DNA of 64,000 bases, taken from assembly GCA_032164245.1 (NCBI GenBank), contig JAVMKO010000002.1, positions 94,439,340 to 94,503,339 on the forward strand, given 5' to 3'. The position numbers were made by a program, and so were the translations under genes. Origin of the DNA: Sternotherus odoratus (Eukaryota > Chordata > Testudines > Kinosternidae). The number at the start of each line of letters is the position of its first letter. The first letter of the stretch is position 1. Below the pieces are notes generated by a model that had not been told where the DNA came from, did no database searches, and saw only the letters and a list, made by a program, of their open reading frames with translations. Below are positions 23,750-33,689 of the stretch, one piece after another.

Positions 23750-24499
23750 CAGGGGTGGGGAACCTTTTTTCTGTCAAGGGCCATTTGGACATTTATAATG
23801 TCATTTGCGGGCCGCTCCCCCCCCGAGGAAGCCCAGGCTGGCAACGGAAGCTGAGACCCCAGCTGGCAAGGGGCCAGCGGAGGAAACCCCAAAGCAGTGG
23901 CAGGCGGAGTGCTTATACCTGCACTGCTTTGGGGTTTCCCCCACTGGCCCCTTGCCAGCCGGGGTCCTGCCGCCTGCCCCAGTCAGCTCCCGCTATCAGC
24001 CTGAGTGTAGGGGGTGATCTTCATTTATCCCCGCCCAGCCTCCCCCCATCTAACCACCTTTCCTCCCCCATCCCTGCCTGGCCCGCCCATCCCACCGAAC
24101 CTAACCTCCTCCCCCCTCCCACTCCCAACCCAGCCTCCTGCCCCCCCATGCCTGACCCGCCCAGCCCAGCCTCCCCCCCACCAAACCTCCTTCCCTCCCG
24201 CACCCACGCCTCACCCACCCTGCCCAGCCTGGCCTCCCCCCCCCACCGCCCCCTTGCCTGCCCCCCAGCCTCTCCCCCCACCCCTTTGACTGTCGGCTCC
24301 CCGCGGCTTCTCCTTTCGCCGCCCGGCTAATGGTGGCCACGCAGCGCCGGAGGCTCCCCCAGGCGCGAGCCGCCCCAGCCTGGCGGCCCACGCGCATCCC
24401 TGGCTGGCGGCTGCGGCGCGTCCCCGGCCCCGCCGCGGGCCGGACAGAATGATTTGGCGGGCCGTATAACGCCCGCGGGCCAGAGGTTCCCCACCCCTG
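23750..24499 (+). mobile_element. Non-autonomous hAT (family D), copy 1
   Basis: Ends CAGGGGTGGGGAACC and GGTTCCCCACCCCTG are perfect inverted repeats. Perfect target duplication ATCTAGTG at 23742-23749 and 24500-24507. Internal hairpin arms at 23863-23958 (CTGGCAAGGGGCCAGC .. CCCCTTGCCAG with CAAAGCAGTG/CACTGCTTTG). C-rich middle, CpG-rich right part (24290-24480). Second copy at 55652-56495. Confidence 0.95.
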
Positions 24500-24636
24500 A
24501 TCTAGTGAGTCCCTTCTGCTGGACATAGAACCCATTCTGAGTCCTAACTGGGTGGTGAGTGGCAGGCTTACAGTTGCACGTTTCACTGTCTGTAAAAAGT
24601 ACCGTGGCCAGCTGCATCTTACTTCTGCTCCATTCT

Positions 24637-24768
24637 ATGCATCTGATGAAGTGGGCTATAGCCCACGAAAGCTTATGCTGAAATAAACTGGTTAGTTTCT
24701 AAGGTGCTACAAAGTCTTCCTTGTCTTATTTACAGATATAGACTAACATGGCTGCTAATCTTAAACCT
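24637..24768 (+). repeat. GATGAAGTGGGC/GCCCACGAAAGC interspersed repeat (hammerhead-like core)
   Basis: Family common in reptile genomes as I recall; class uncertain (possibly Penelope-like). Shows CTGATGA (24643-24649), an extra A, a 6-bp stem GTGGGC/GCCCAC closed by a TATA loop, then GAAA (24667-24670) and GCTTATGC, with GCAT upstream able to pair to ATGC. Continues with GGTTAGTTTCTAAGGTGCTA and ACAGATATAGACTAACATGG. Confidence 0.75.
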
Positions 24769-25288
24769 AAAGCTCATTAGTTATCCTGCTGTTAAATCCT
24801 AATGGACACAAGGCATATTAATTTTCCCGCTGTTAAAAACCCACTTTTTGCAATGATTATATTGGCTACTGTGAATAGTGGGGAGGTGGATCAGTGATTC
24901 TTTACCCCAGCTAAGATAACCTTCCTGTGCACAGATCTCCACAAAGACACAAACTTTCTCCATCTCCCTGTTTAAGCATATTTGTTTTTACTTTGAAAAA
25001 TCTGGTCACCATCAGTCGTTCCCTCCCTCAAAAAGTGCTTTATACACACATTTCAATATTTTGCCAGTATTTCTGCATAAGAAGCAGAATGGAAACTTGC
25101 TTCAAAGAAGAGACAAGCATCCAATTCTTATTGTTGCAGGTAAGGAATGAAAGTCTACAAGATGACTGCGGATGTTGATGGCATAGGATAGGTTGCCATA
25201 GTTTCCATGCATATAATTAGTTTCTGACTACTTTATTCACCATACAGGAAAAACAGGAGAGCCTGTTAAGTCAGCCTACCCATTCTCC
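24769..25288. other. Intron sequence, nothing recognised
   Basis: No feature identified between the repeat and the next hAT element. Confidence 0.45.
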
Positions 25289-25296
25289 TCATAGAA

Positions 25297-25755
25297 TAGG
25301 GGTGGCCAGCCAGTGGCTCTGGAGCCACATGTGGCTCTTCAGAAGTTAATATGAGGCTCCTTGTATAGGTTCCGCCTCCAGGGCTGGAGCTAAACTCACC
25401 AACATTCCAACGTGCCGGCTCACTGCTCAACCCCACAAAACAGTTGATTGGGAGGCGTGGGAAGGGAGGGGGAGGCGCTGATAGGTGGGACTGCCGGTGG
25501 GGTGGGAGGTTCTGGGAGTGGAGTGGGAGGGTTGATGGGGGGCTGCTGATGTATTACTGTGGCTCTTTAGCAATGTACATTGTTACATTCTGGCTCCTTC
25601 TCAGACCCAGGTTGGCCTAGGGTGACTAGATGTCCCAATTATAAAGGAACAGTCCCAATTTTGGGGGCTTTTTCTTATATAAACACTTATTACCCCTATC
25701 CCCATCCCGATTTTTTTACACTTGCTGTCTGGTAACCCTAGGTTGGCCACCCCTG
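25297..25755. mobile_element. Non-autonomous hAT (family E) carrying a nested MITE
   Basis: Ends TAGGGGTGGCCAGCC and GGTTGGCCACCCCTG are inverted repeats. Flanks TCATAGAA (25289-25296) and TCATAGAG (25756-25763) match 7 of 8. The element is interrupted by the MITE at 25618-25740. Confidence 0.9.
25618..25740. mobile_element. 123-bp MITE nested inside the hAT element
   Basis: Ends TAGGGTGACTAGATG and GTCTGGTAACCCTA are imperfect inverted repeats. Perfect 8-bp target duplication GGTTGGCC at 25610-25617 and 25741-25748, lying within the host element's right end. Internal TGTCCCAATTATAAAGGAAC and CAGTCCCAATTTTGGGGGCT. Confidence 0.93.
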
Positions 25756-25763
25756 TCATAGAG

Positions 25764-27618
25764 CTTAATGTGTCTAAAAGGGAGGCTACAGGGAGAATGG
25801 CCTCTCTTCTCTCTAGGATAGCTTGGCTGGTGGTGGGATGTGACATAGCTTGAAAAGAGGCGTGAAGAGAGTTAATTCGACAGTTGACTGCATTTTCCCC
25901 CATTGACTTGCAAGAATGGGCTGTTCCAGTCTGAGGGAGGAAATGGGAAAAGGTAGCAATCCCATGAAAAGATTTAATAAAAGTGATTACTCTGGTGTAA
26001 GAAAAGAAGGGTGACCAAACCATAGAAGGTGTCGTGCTAAAATTTGGCTTTTGGGATCAGATTTGTACAAGGATAATGTGGGTTTATTTGTTGATCCTGA
26101 TTTCATAGTTCACTTGTGAGTTTCTTGTTTGTAATCTTCTTTGGCGAGATTTTGAGTGTGGTTGGTGGGTCTGTTATGCAAAATAGATCACTTATGGCTG
26201 CTTATCAGAATAAAAAATATGCAGCCAGTACAAAGTGGGTTTGTGTCTGTCTTTAGCTTTCTTTTCCTGCAGCATTAGCCATTTTAGTTTCATAAAGGAG
26301 TGTCGAAAAAGTATTGGTAGCCAGATGGTAGTAAAGATTTCAAAAGACCCAGTGTATGGTGCAGGTTTTTGGTTTCTAGTATGCTTAGACTGCAAGTAGC
26401 CACCTTCACAAGAGGTTAAAGTACCCTGAACCAGACTGACCTTGTGACTTTTATCATTTCCTGTAAACAGACAGGGAAAATTTACTCAAAACAGTTGGGA
26501 TTAATTAATGAAGAACGTAATTAAACAGAGAGTATTTCAACCATTCAGGGGGTGGCTAAAATGAACTGTCCACATGATTATCTCTGGCAGCCTGGCTTAC
26601 ATTTGTTGATTTTGGAGGATGTGGTAAAAGAGGTGTTTGGGATTAGCATGTGTTTACTGATGAAGAAAGAGAGTAGTTATCTGAATGGAGGGAAAAGTCT
26701 GTTCAAAGAATAAGAGAAATTGTTTTTTTTAGTCCCAGAGTTCTGATCATGTACCCTTTACTTTGTAAGCAGCAGAACAAATTGTTAGGGCGTGACAGAT
26801 ATTGCACTAGTGTTGGCCGCTTCTGATATATTCTGTATTATCTAGCATTGCATTCACTCCACAGCTTGAATCTCTGGGACATCCATTCTGGAAAGGAAGT
26901 GTGATCCCAGGATGGTACTGAATCTGTACTCAGAATTCACATTCCAGGGAGAAGGCTGAAGCATGATGATATGCTTGAGAATGTAATGAGAGCAGCTGAC
27001 AGCCCAGACCATTTTAGTTTTGTTTAATTTCTTCTGGTTAAGTGGAACATTCTTTCAGCATGCAGGCTTTCCAAACATCCATCACACATGAGAGTGCTGA
27101 AAATGACAATAGAAGAGTAGCTCAGTTAAGTGTTTGTTGTGCCAAGATTAGCATGTTGGCCTTGAAGTAATTAAATGAAAAAAAATCGTGAATTAATTTT
27201 TCTTTAAAGGTTGATAGCAGTGCTTTGATTGAACGAAACATTCTTTACTGAGTGATCAATTAATTTCTTAATTCCACTTCCTATACCAATGCATACAGTA
27301 GACCATTGACAATATCTTGCCAGTAGCTGGAGACTGGGCAAGTGAGCTTCTGAATTAAAACTTCCCTTCTTGGATAGAAGGGACTTACTTGCCAGTTCAG
27401 AATCCTCCATTGTTTGTCTCTAGTGGGTGGAATGATGCTGTTGTCTGAAAAAGAAATATGTACCTGTAACTTTTCTGTGAAAAAAAAAAGGAAAAAAAAG
27501 AGGTATCCAGAATTTTAAAATTCATTGAGGTATCTCTCAGGAATTATTATTATTATTATTATTTTATTTTATTTTAAAAAGGGCAAACCCCCCCCCCCCC
27601 CGACAAGTGTTTTCCAAA
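25764..27618. other. Intron sequence, low-complexity tracts only
   Basis: A-rich 27479-27501, ATT repeat 27545-27563, C-run 27587-27601. No gene or repeat family recognised. Confidence 0.5.
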
Positions 27619-28150
27619 GAGAAACCTCACATTCTGTGGATGTGAAAGTGTCTGATCCTCTTGCTGTACTGATGCTGGGTGGATAAGTGATTAGGTGTTT
27701 TTTTAAACTTGCTGCTTGTCTGTCTGTCTGTCTGTGTGAGAGAAAGAGAATGTAGAAAGACATGAATGTAGTATTATTTCACTTAATGCTGAAATGAGGT
27801 TTTCTTGTGGATTTCTGGTATTCCTATGCAAATCAGCTGTTTACTCTTATTTCTTTTTGCATTCTGTTAGCTACTATTCTTTATGTATTCTTAAATTTTT
27901 CTCCATCCTTATGAAACTCGGGGGACCAGAACTGTTCTAACTGTGGTTGCACTATGGCTAATAAGAGCATCATTGTTACTGCCCTAGTTTCTTTCCAGTG
28001 CCTCTTGTCTGGACTTGAAGATTTATATAAGAAGGCCATCTCTGCGTTGCAGAATGTAGCTGCCTGCCTCAAAAGTGTGGAAGCGGGATTATGAATATAT
28101 ACAATTATCAGTGTGTGTCATCTACAAAATTCAGGTCTAGATACTGAACG
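27619..28150 (+). repeat. Unclassified ~530-bp duplicated segment, copy 2
   Basis: Direct-orientation partner of 19963-20488, with matching landmarks throughout. In this copy the simple run is TCTG repeats (27715-27735) where copy 1 has TGTG, and a short stretch near 27928 is deleted relative to copy 1. Confidence 0.9.
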
Positions 28151-28713
28151 TAGGTGAATCTTCAGCAACTCTAGAGCTTCTATTCCTGAGTGGTATGAGA
28201 CTTCTAGTTGATGCCCCAACATGGCAGATCCAGCAGGCCAAAGGCAACTTCCAGAAGATGTGCCCACTGCACAACCCTCAATTCAGACTAGCGGGGCTGG
28301 GTTGGTTTACTGAAATTGAGAAGGGAACGCAGTCAGAAAGAGATATTTTCTCAGTTTACGTACATATATCAGGGAGGAGAAGAGTAGCTCCATTTAGGGA
28401 GTGCAAAGAAGTAGACCAGTGCAGAACTCCTATTGTAGCTTTGTCTCAGCTTTCTTGGATTGTGTAGTCAGCTCTGTGCCTTCCTTGATTTCACATGCTA
28501 CTTCTAAGGCCTTCTGTGGTGGACACATGATACATTTCTTGATAGGCAAGAGGACTGTGACAGCGGATGCTTACCATGCACTTAGAGCCCTCTCCAGAGC
28601 AGCCCTGCCATGTAAATCCTTAAATATGCAATTAAAAATAAAAACAACCTCTTGGCCCGCTTCTCTGGGTTACAACTCATAACTAAGTTCGGTGTTAGTT
28701 ACACTAAGTTTTT
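28151..28713. other. Intron sequence, nothing recognised
   Basis: Two 90-codon open frames (28195-28467 and 28401-28682) overlap in different frames without splice or domain support. Confidence 0.45.
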
Positions 28714-29043
28714 TAGGCCAAGTTTACACTACCCGCTGGCTCAGCGGGTAGAGATTGATTTTTCGGGGATCGATTTATTGCGTCTCGTCTAGACAAGATA
28801 AATTGATCCCTGAGCGCTCTCCCGTCAACTCCTGAACTCCATCACATCGAGAGGCACAGGCGGAGTCGACGGGAAAGCGATCCAGCGTCGTGAAGACGTT
28901 GAGATAAGTCAGTCAACCTGAATATGTCATAGCTGAAGTTGCGACTGTTGTCAATCCATTCCTCTCTTTTCTCCTCTCTTCTCCTCTCCTCTCTTCCTCC
29001 CTCCTCTTTCCCCCCCCCCTCCCCAAAGTGTAGACCAGGGCTC
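28714..29043. mobile_element. hAT-like MITE with imperfect terminal repeats
   Basis: Left end AGGCCAAGTTTACACT pairs with right end AAAGTGTAGACCAGGGCT. Internal GGGGATCGATTTATTGCGTC and TAAATTGATCCCTGAGCGCT, and a CT-rich run at 28965-29020. Target duplication not clear. Confidence 0.65.
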
Positions 29044-29350
29044 AGACTCAACATGAGGCTACTCTAAAGTGAGAGAATTCCAGGAATTGTTACAGGACAA
29101 GGAAGGCTTTACCCCACCGGCCTATGACATTTGGAAGGATCTCCTGCCATCTGTTGTTGTTTACAGGTCAACACAGGTCCTTATGGAGGAGAGGGAATTA
29201 CTGTCTAACTCCAGTTCCCAGGAAATTGGAGAGTTTAGAGTTTAACATGTTTTTGTTACATTACAGCTCTTGAACAAAGGTTTTTCTGATCTTTCTTGTT
29301 AAGCATGCTTTAAATTTACTCTTTTTAATATATTGCTGAATGTTAATCCA

Positions 29351-29415
29351 GCAATCTCCAGAGAGATCTGATACTGGATAATATCTATCCAGTATCAGAT
29401 CTCTCTGGAGATTGC
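29351..29415. repeat. Perfect hairpin: 30-bp arms, 5-bp spacer
   Basis: Left arm 29351-29380 (GCAATCTCCAGAGAGATCTG then ATACTGGATA) is the exact reverse complement of right arm 29386-29415; spacer ATATC. Pairing stops at both outer edges. It is not part of any repeat family I recognise. Confidence 0.97.
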
Positions 29416-30409
29416 ATCTATATTTTTGCGGTCAGCAAATTTGTCCAGAAGTCTTTAATTTAATTCTAGGTGTCATGGGAGTCACATTTAGTGTTTGGTA
29501 CATACGTACAAGTAATCAGTTGTGGTTTTAACTAGAGCCATTTATCACATGGGGTATCATTTACCCTTCATTTGATCAAAATTTCAGACACTTTTTTCTG
29601 TTCTTTATTCTTGAAGACATTTTTACAGACTTGTGATAGTAATTATTTCCCTTTAAAAGGTAAAATAAAACATGACCCTTTTGTGCTGGAAGGTTTACAG
29701 CAAAAAATAGTATTCAGTAAGCCTTTTTTGTTGATATTCAGGCACTAAAGGGAGGTAGTCAGAATATTTCACTTTAGAGCATTCATTTAAAACTGAAGAC
29801 TGTTTAAATTGTGCAACCAATTTGTTAGGTTATGTGGACTAGCTTAAAAGAAAAGGCTTAGGGCGAAGTAGGGGAAGGATACTGGGAAAACAAAAGGTAA
29901 GAATTTCTAAATTGCTTACCTGTTAAATTTTACTTTTAAGGTTTTAAATACTTTAAATCATTGTAAACTTATGCTCCAAAATACAATAAAAATTCTTCTT
30001 GTCAGTAATAAATCTATGTTGAAAATACACTGTCTTCTTTTACAGAGATATGATGGGGCTAGATTGTGATTCCAGGTTACATGCTTTTTGAAGACAATAA
30101 CAAAGAGTAACAACCCCATTTTTTTCCCCTACGTGGGATATCTGCATCTTGGATGTGCAGGTGCATAGGATTGAGTTGGGTTCATGCCCTCTTACTTCCT
30201 CTCCTGAGCCAGTAGGTGGGGAGGGACAGGAAATGGTTGGAACTTTGGTTTTATCACCATATACTTGCTGGCCAGAATTGCTGAGCCAACATGGTGATGG
30301 TGGAAAAGGGTATAGTAATTTACTGCTGTATAGGCCAGTAATTAATTGCTATCCCTTGGGAGCAAGAAGGAAGCAGGAAAGGAAATGACTGATTCAAAGG
30401 ATGGCCTCA
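29416..30409. other. Intron sequence, nothing recognised
   Basis: AT-rich, no element identified. Confidence 0.45.
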
Positions 30410-30697
30410 GGGCTTGTGTTCACTGCTAAATAAAAAAGCTAATTTTTATCTCAGGGTGACCAATGTGCATGAGTTATCCCAAGGTAAAAAACATAGTGAA
30501 GACCAGGCATTTGAGTTTTAGCATGAGATAAACTTGCTGAGGTTGGGTCTTTTCCCCACCCAAGAATGACCTCTGTCAGTTTACCTCACAGTAAAACTGA
30601 AGTGCATTGTCTTCACTATGTTTTTACCTCAGGATGGCTCATGCACATTAGTTATCCTGAGGTTAAAAACAGCTTTTTTAGCAGTGAAAACAAGCCC
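30410..30697. mobile_element. 288-bp palindromic MITE
   Basis: Left arm GGGCTTGTGTTCACTGCTAA and right arm TTAGCAGTGAAAACAAGCCC are near-complementary, and the similarity continues inward (TTATCCCAAGGTAAAAAACA.. / TTTTACCTCAGGATGGCTCA). Short TCA repeats flank it (30407-30409 and 30698-30700), consistent with a 3-bp target duplication but too short to prove it. Confidence 0.8.
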
Positions 30698-30771
30698 TCA
30701 AGTCATCCTGCCGGCCGCAGTTCTTCTTAGGCAGGAATGCACAGGTCTGTGACTAAAGTTACAGTCTTGCC

Positions 30772-31240
30772 CAGCAGTTCTTAAACTGGGTCACGACCCT
30801 GTTTTAGACTTAGACTTGCTGGAGTCTGGGGCCAAAGCCCGAGCTCCACTGCCCAGGGCCAAAGTGGTGGCCGGGCTCAGGTTACAGGCCCCTGGGGCTG
30901 AAGCCTGAGTTTCCGCTAAGCTGGGTGGCTGCACAGCAGTCTATTGAGGGCCGAGCAGGCGGGGAGAGTCGCCGGGGACTCTCTTATGATTCTGGGCTGA
31001 CCCTGCAGCCTTGGCGTGCCACAGCAGCAACTCTCCCAAGAGCCCCTGGCGCTCAGCTCCTGCTCATACTGAACTGACCCTGCAGTCCCGGCGCTCCCTC
31101 AGGGTTCTCACCTCTGTCCCCAATGCTCAGCCTCTGACCGGCTTGAAATGGTAACCCCGCTATAATGCAACCCTGCGTTTTCCGCAATCCAATTTTTTGG
31201 ACCCCAATTGTCGCATTATAGTGGGGTTTCACTGTATTTT
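30772..31240. mobile_element. Degenerate hAT family C-like remnant plus a second DNA-transposon remnant
   Basis: Begins CAGCAGTTCTTAAACTGGGT CACGACCC, a family C terminal repeat. The right terminal repeat is missing. From 31155 an inverted pair ACCCCGCTATAATGCAACCC and GCATTATAGTGGGGTTTCAC marks the ends of another short element. Confidence 0.55.
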
Positions 31241-31549
31241 AAATCACATACAGAGGTTCAAGGTTTAAGATGTTATATAATGAAGCCTGAATGTATCTGA
31301 AGGATCTCATCGGCAGGCGCACTTACTTTAATAAGTGATCCTGTGTACGTAAGAGTATCTTTGCATAAATGCATGTTCTTCACTAGTTTGACTCTCACCC
31401 TGTACGCTGAAACAAACTTGAGGGTGTCATTTGTGTCAGAGTTTATGGGTGTGAAGGACAGTGCAATTTTGGCCTGAACTGGAGTTGCAGCAGGTAAACA
31501 TCACAGAAGAATCTTTTGCTAAATGAGCAAAATGTCAGATTAAGGAATG

Positions 31550-33050
31550 AAATGGAAACAGGCACGTGGACAAAACACAGAAATTATAAATGTCTTTATA
31601 TAATATGATAAACTCAAAAACAGGTGAACTAGAATGTCTAGCTGTGGAAGAGACCCTTGATATAGTAAGCATTATCAAAACTTGGTGGAATAACAAAAGT
31701 CAATGGGCTATTCTAATGCCTGACTATAAATGTAGACTATACATTATACAGGAATGTGAGATTGGGATGAAGAGGTGGAGAGGCAGTGCTAGATTTAAGA
31801 TTCCATAGGATCTCGTGAGATGACACAGTTGGATCTGTATGGCTGCAAATCCCAAACTGTAATAATGCAAGTATGCTGCTAGGTCTAAACTACTACCCTC
31901 CAGATCAAGAAAAGAATACTGAGTGTGTAATACTGAGAGAGATCAAAGAGGCAGCCAAGTCTAACAAAGCAGTAATGACAGGGGACCTCAACTATCTACA
32001 CATAAACTTGTCAAGTATCACAATGGAACAAAGTGTGGGGAAGCAATTTCTTGACACCTTAAATGATTGCTTCTTGTAACAGCTAGACTAAGAGCACACA
32101 AGAGGAGAGGCTATTCTTTATTTAATCCTAAATAACAGCACAGGAGTAGTTCAAGAGGTAACAGCAGCTGACCCACTAAGCAATAGTAACGATAATGTAA
32201 TAAATTCAGTGTTCTAAATAATATAATAATATTCCTAGGAGGGAGGAGGAAAGGTAACAAAAACTTACAAGTGACACTATGCTTCAGAAAGCCAGAGAAA
32301 TAAAATCCTTATATTTGGCATGGTTGTTACTTACACACAACCTTGGAGAGCAAGTGTGCCCCTGAACAAAAAGGGAAGTAGGAAAACAAGAATTGAACCA
32401 GTGTGGTTAAATGGGATAGTTCAAGAGGTTATTTGAGGCAAACAAAGAACTTTCAGAATTTGGAAATCTAACCCTAGCGAAGCTAATAATGAGCATAAAC
32501 TACAGTGGATGATGGGCAAGAAGGAAATTGGGAAGGCTAAAATGGAATTCAAAGAACAAGTAACTAAGGGTATAAAACAAACAGCAAGAGACTATTTAAG
32601 TGTGTATATCACAGACTTCCTGTTTCTGAAAGAATAGGTGAGTCCACTGGATCACAATAGGTTAAAGAGAGCAGTTAAGTGAGACAAGGACTTTGCTGGG
32701 AAACTAAATCATTTCTTTACATCATTGCCCTAGAGGATATTAGGGATATGTCTACCCTGACCTACAATTTTGTGGTATTTAAAAATTAAGTATGATTGAA
32801 CATTTGTATGGATTTGAAATTTTCTTTATTCTGGAAGGACTATAAAACCTCATGCTTCCAGGCTTAAGCACTGACAATAGCTATTAGCGGTCATGAGAAG
32901 ACTCCTGGGGAGCACATTTTTACATATCTGTCTGCTTTGGGCTTTCTTGTGTCATCTTATGGAACAGCAAGACACCGTTGGTGTCAGGATACTGGACTGA
33001 ATGGATCACTGGTCGACCCAATATGGCAATTTCTGTCTTCCTGTGAACTC
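31550..33050 (+). mobile_element. Degenerate CR1/L3-like LINE (endonuclease region and 3' end)
   Basis: Frames at 31590-31808 give LAVEETLDIVSIIKTWWNN and later PDYKC, the first endonuclease motif with ETWW altered to KTWW; 31873-32079 gives LNYYPPDQEKN and VMTGDLNYLHI, matching YRPP and GDFN motifs. The 3' end (32975-33045) has GATACTGGACTGAATGGATC ACTGGTCGACCCAATATGGC, like the LINE end at 56496-56545. Multiple stops; the RT region is largely deleted. Confidence 0.8.
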
Positions 33051-33647
33051 TCTTACAGGTGTTAGTTACTGTGTGGAAGCAGAGTGGTGCTAATTGTACT
33101 CCAGTGTCTGATTCCTTTAAAATTGCTGTGTGGGCTTCAACCCATCAAACCTCTTCCATCTTGAGATGTCCATATGAGGGTAATCTTTCTTAGTCTCTGA
33201 ATGTTCTATCAATGTGAATATAATCCAGTATCTAAATGGCAATCACATTCTCCAGCCTAAGTATTATGCAGTATCTACTCCTGGCTTTCTAGTAGGAGTT
33301 AAGGAGACTTAAACTGAATGCAGTATAAGACTCTCAGAGAAATGTAGAACTAAAAGTAACCTCCTCACAAAAGTGCTGTGTATGGTAGTCCACTATTGAG
33401 AGCTTACTGTTTGTATTAAGTTTTGGTTTTATATTCTTATATTTGTGTAGTAATTTTTAAGGTATCTAAGGTTTCCAGGTAACCAAGTGCATGGGGTAAT
33501 CTAGAATACCAATCTTTACTAAAATTAAGACAGAGTTGTATTAGTAACTTGGACCTTACTTTGCAGACAAAGTGTCTTGTGTCGTGAGTGTCGTCTTACT
33601 CGATGTGACCTTGTCTACACTAACCAAAAGAAAATGGTGCTAGGAGA

Positions 33648-33689
<42 letters not shown>

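Noticed and set aside
23722..24586. Open frames of 161-202 codons
   Set aside because: They run across hAT termini and C-rich low-complexity sequence; no domain recognised.
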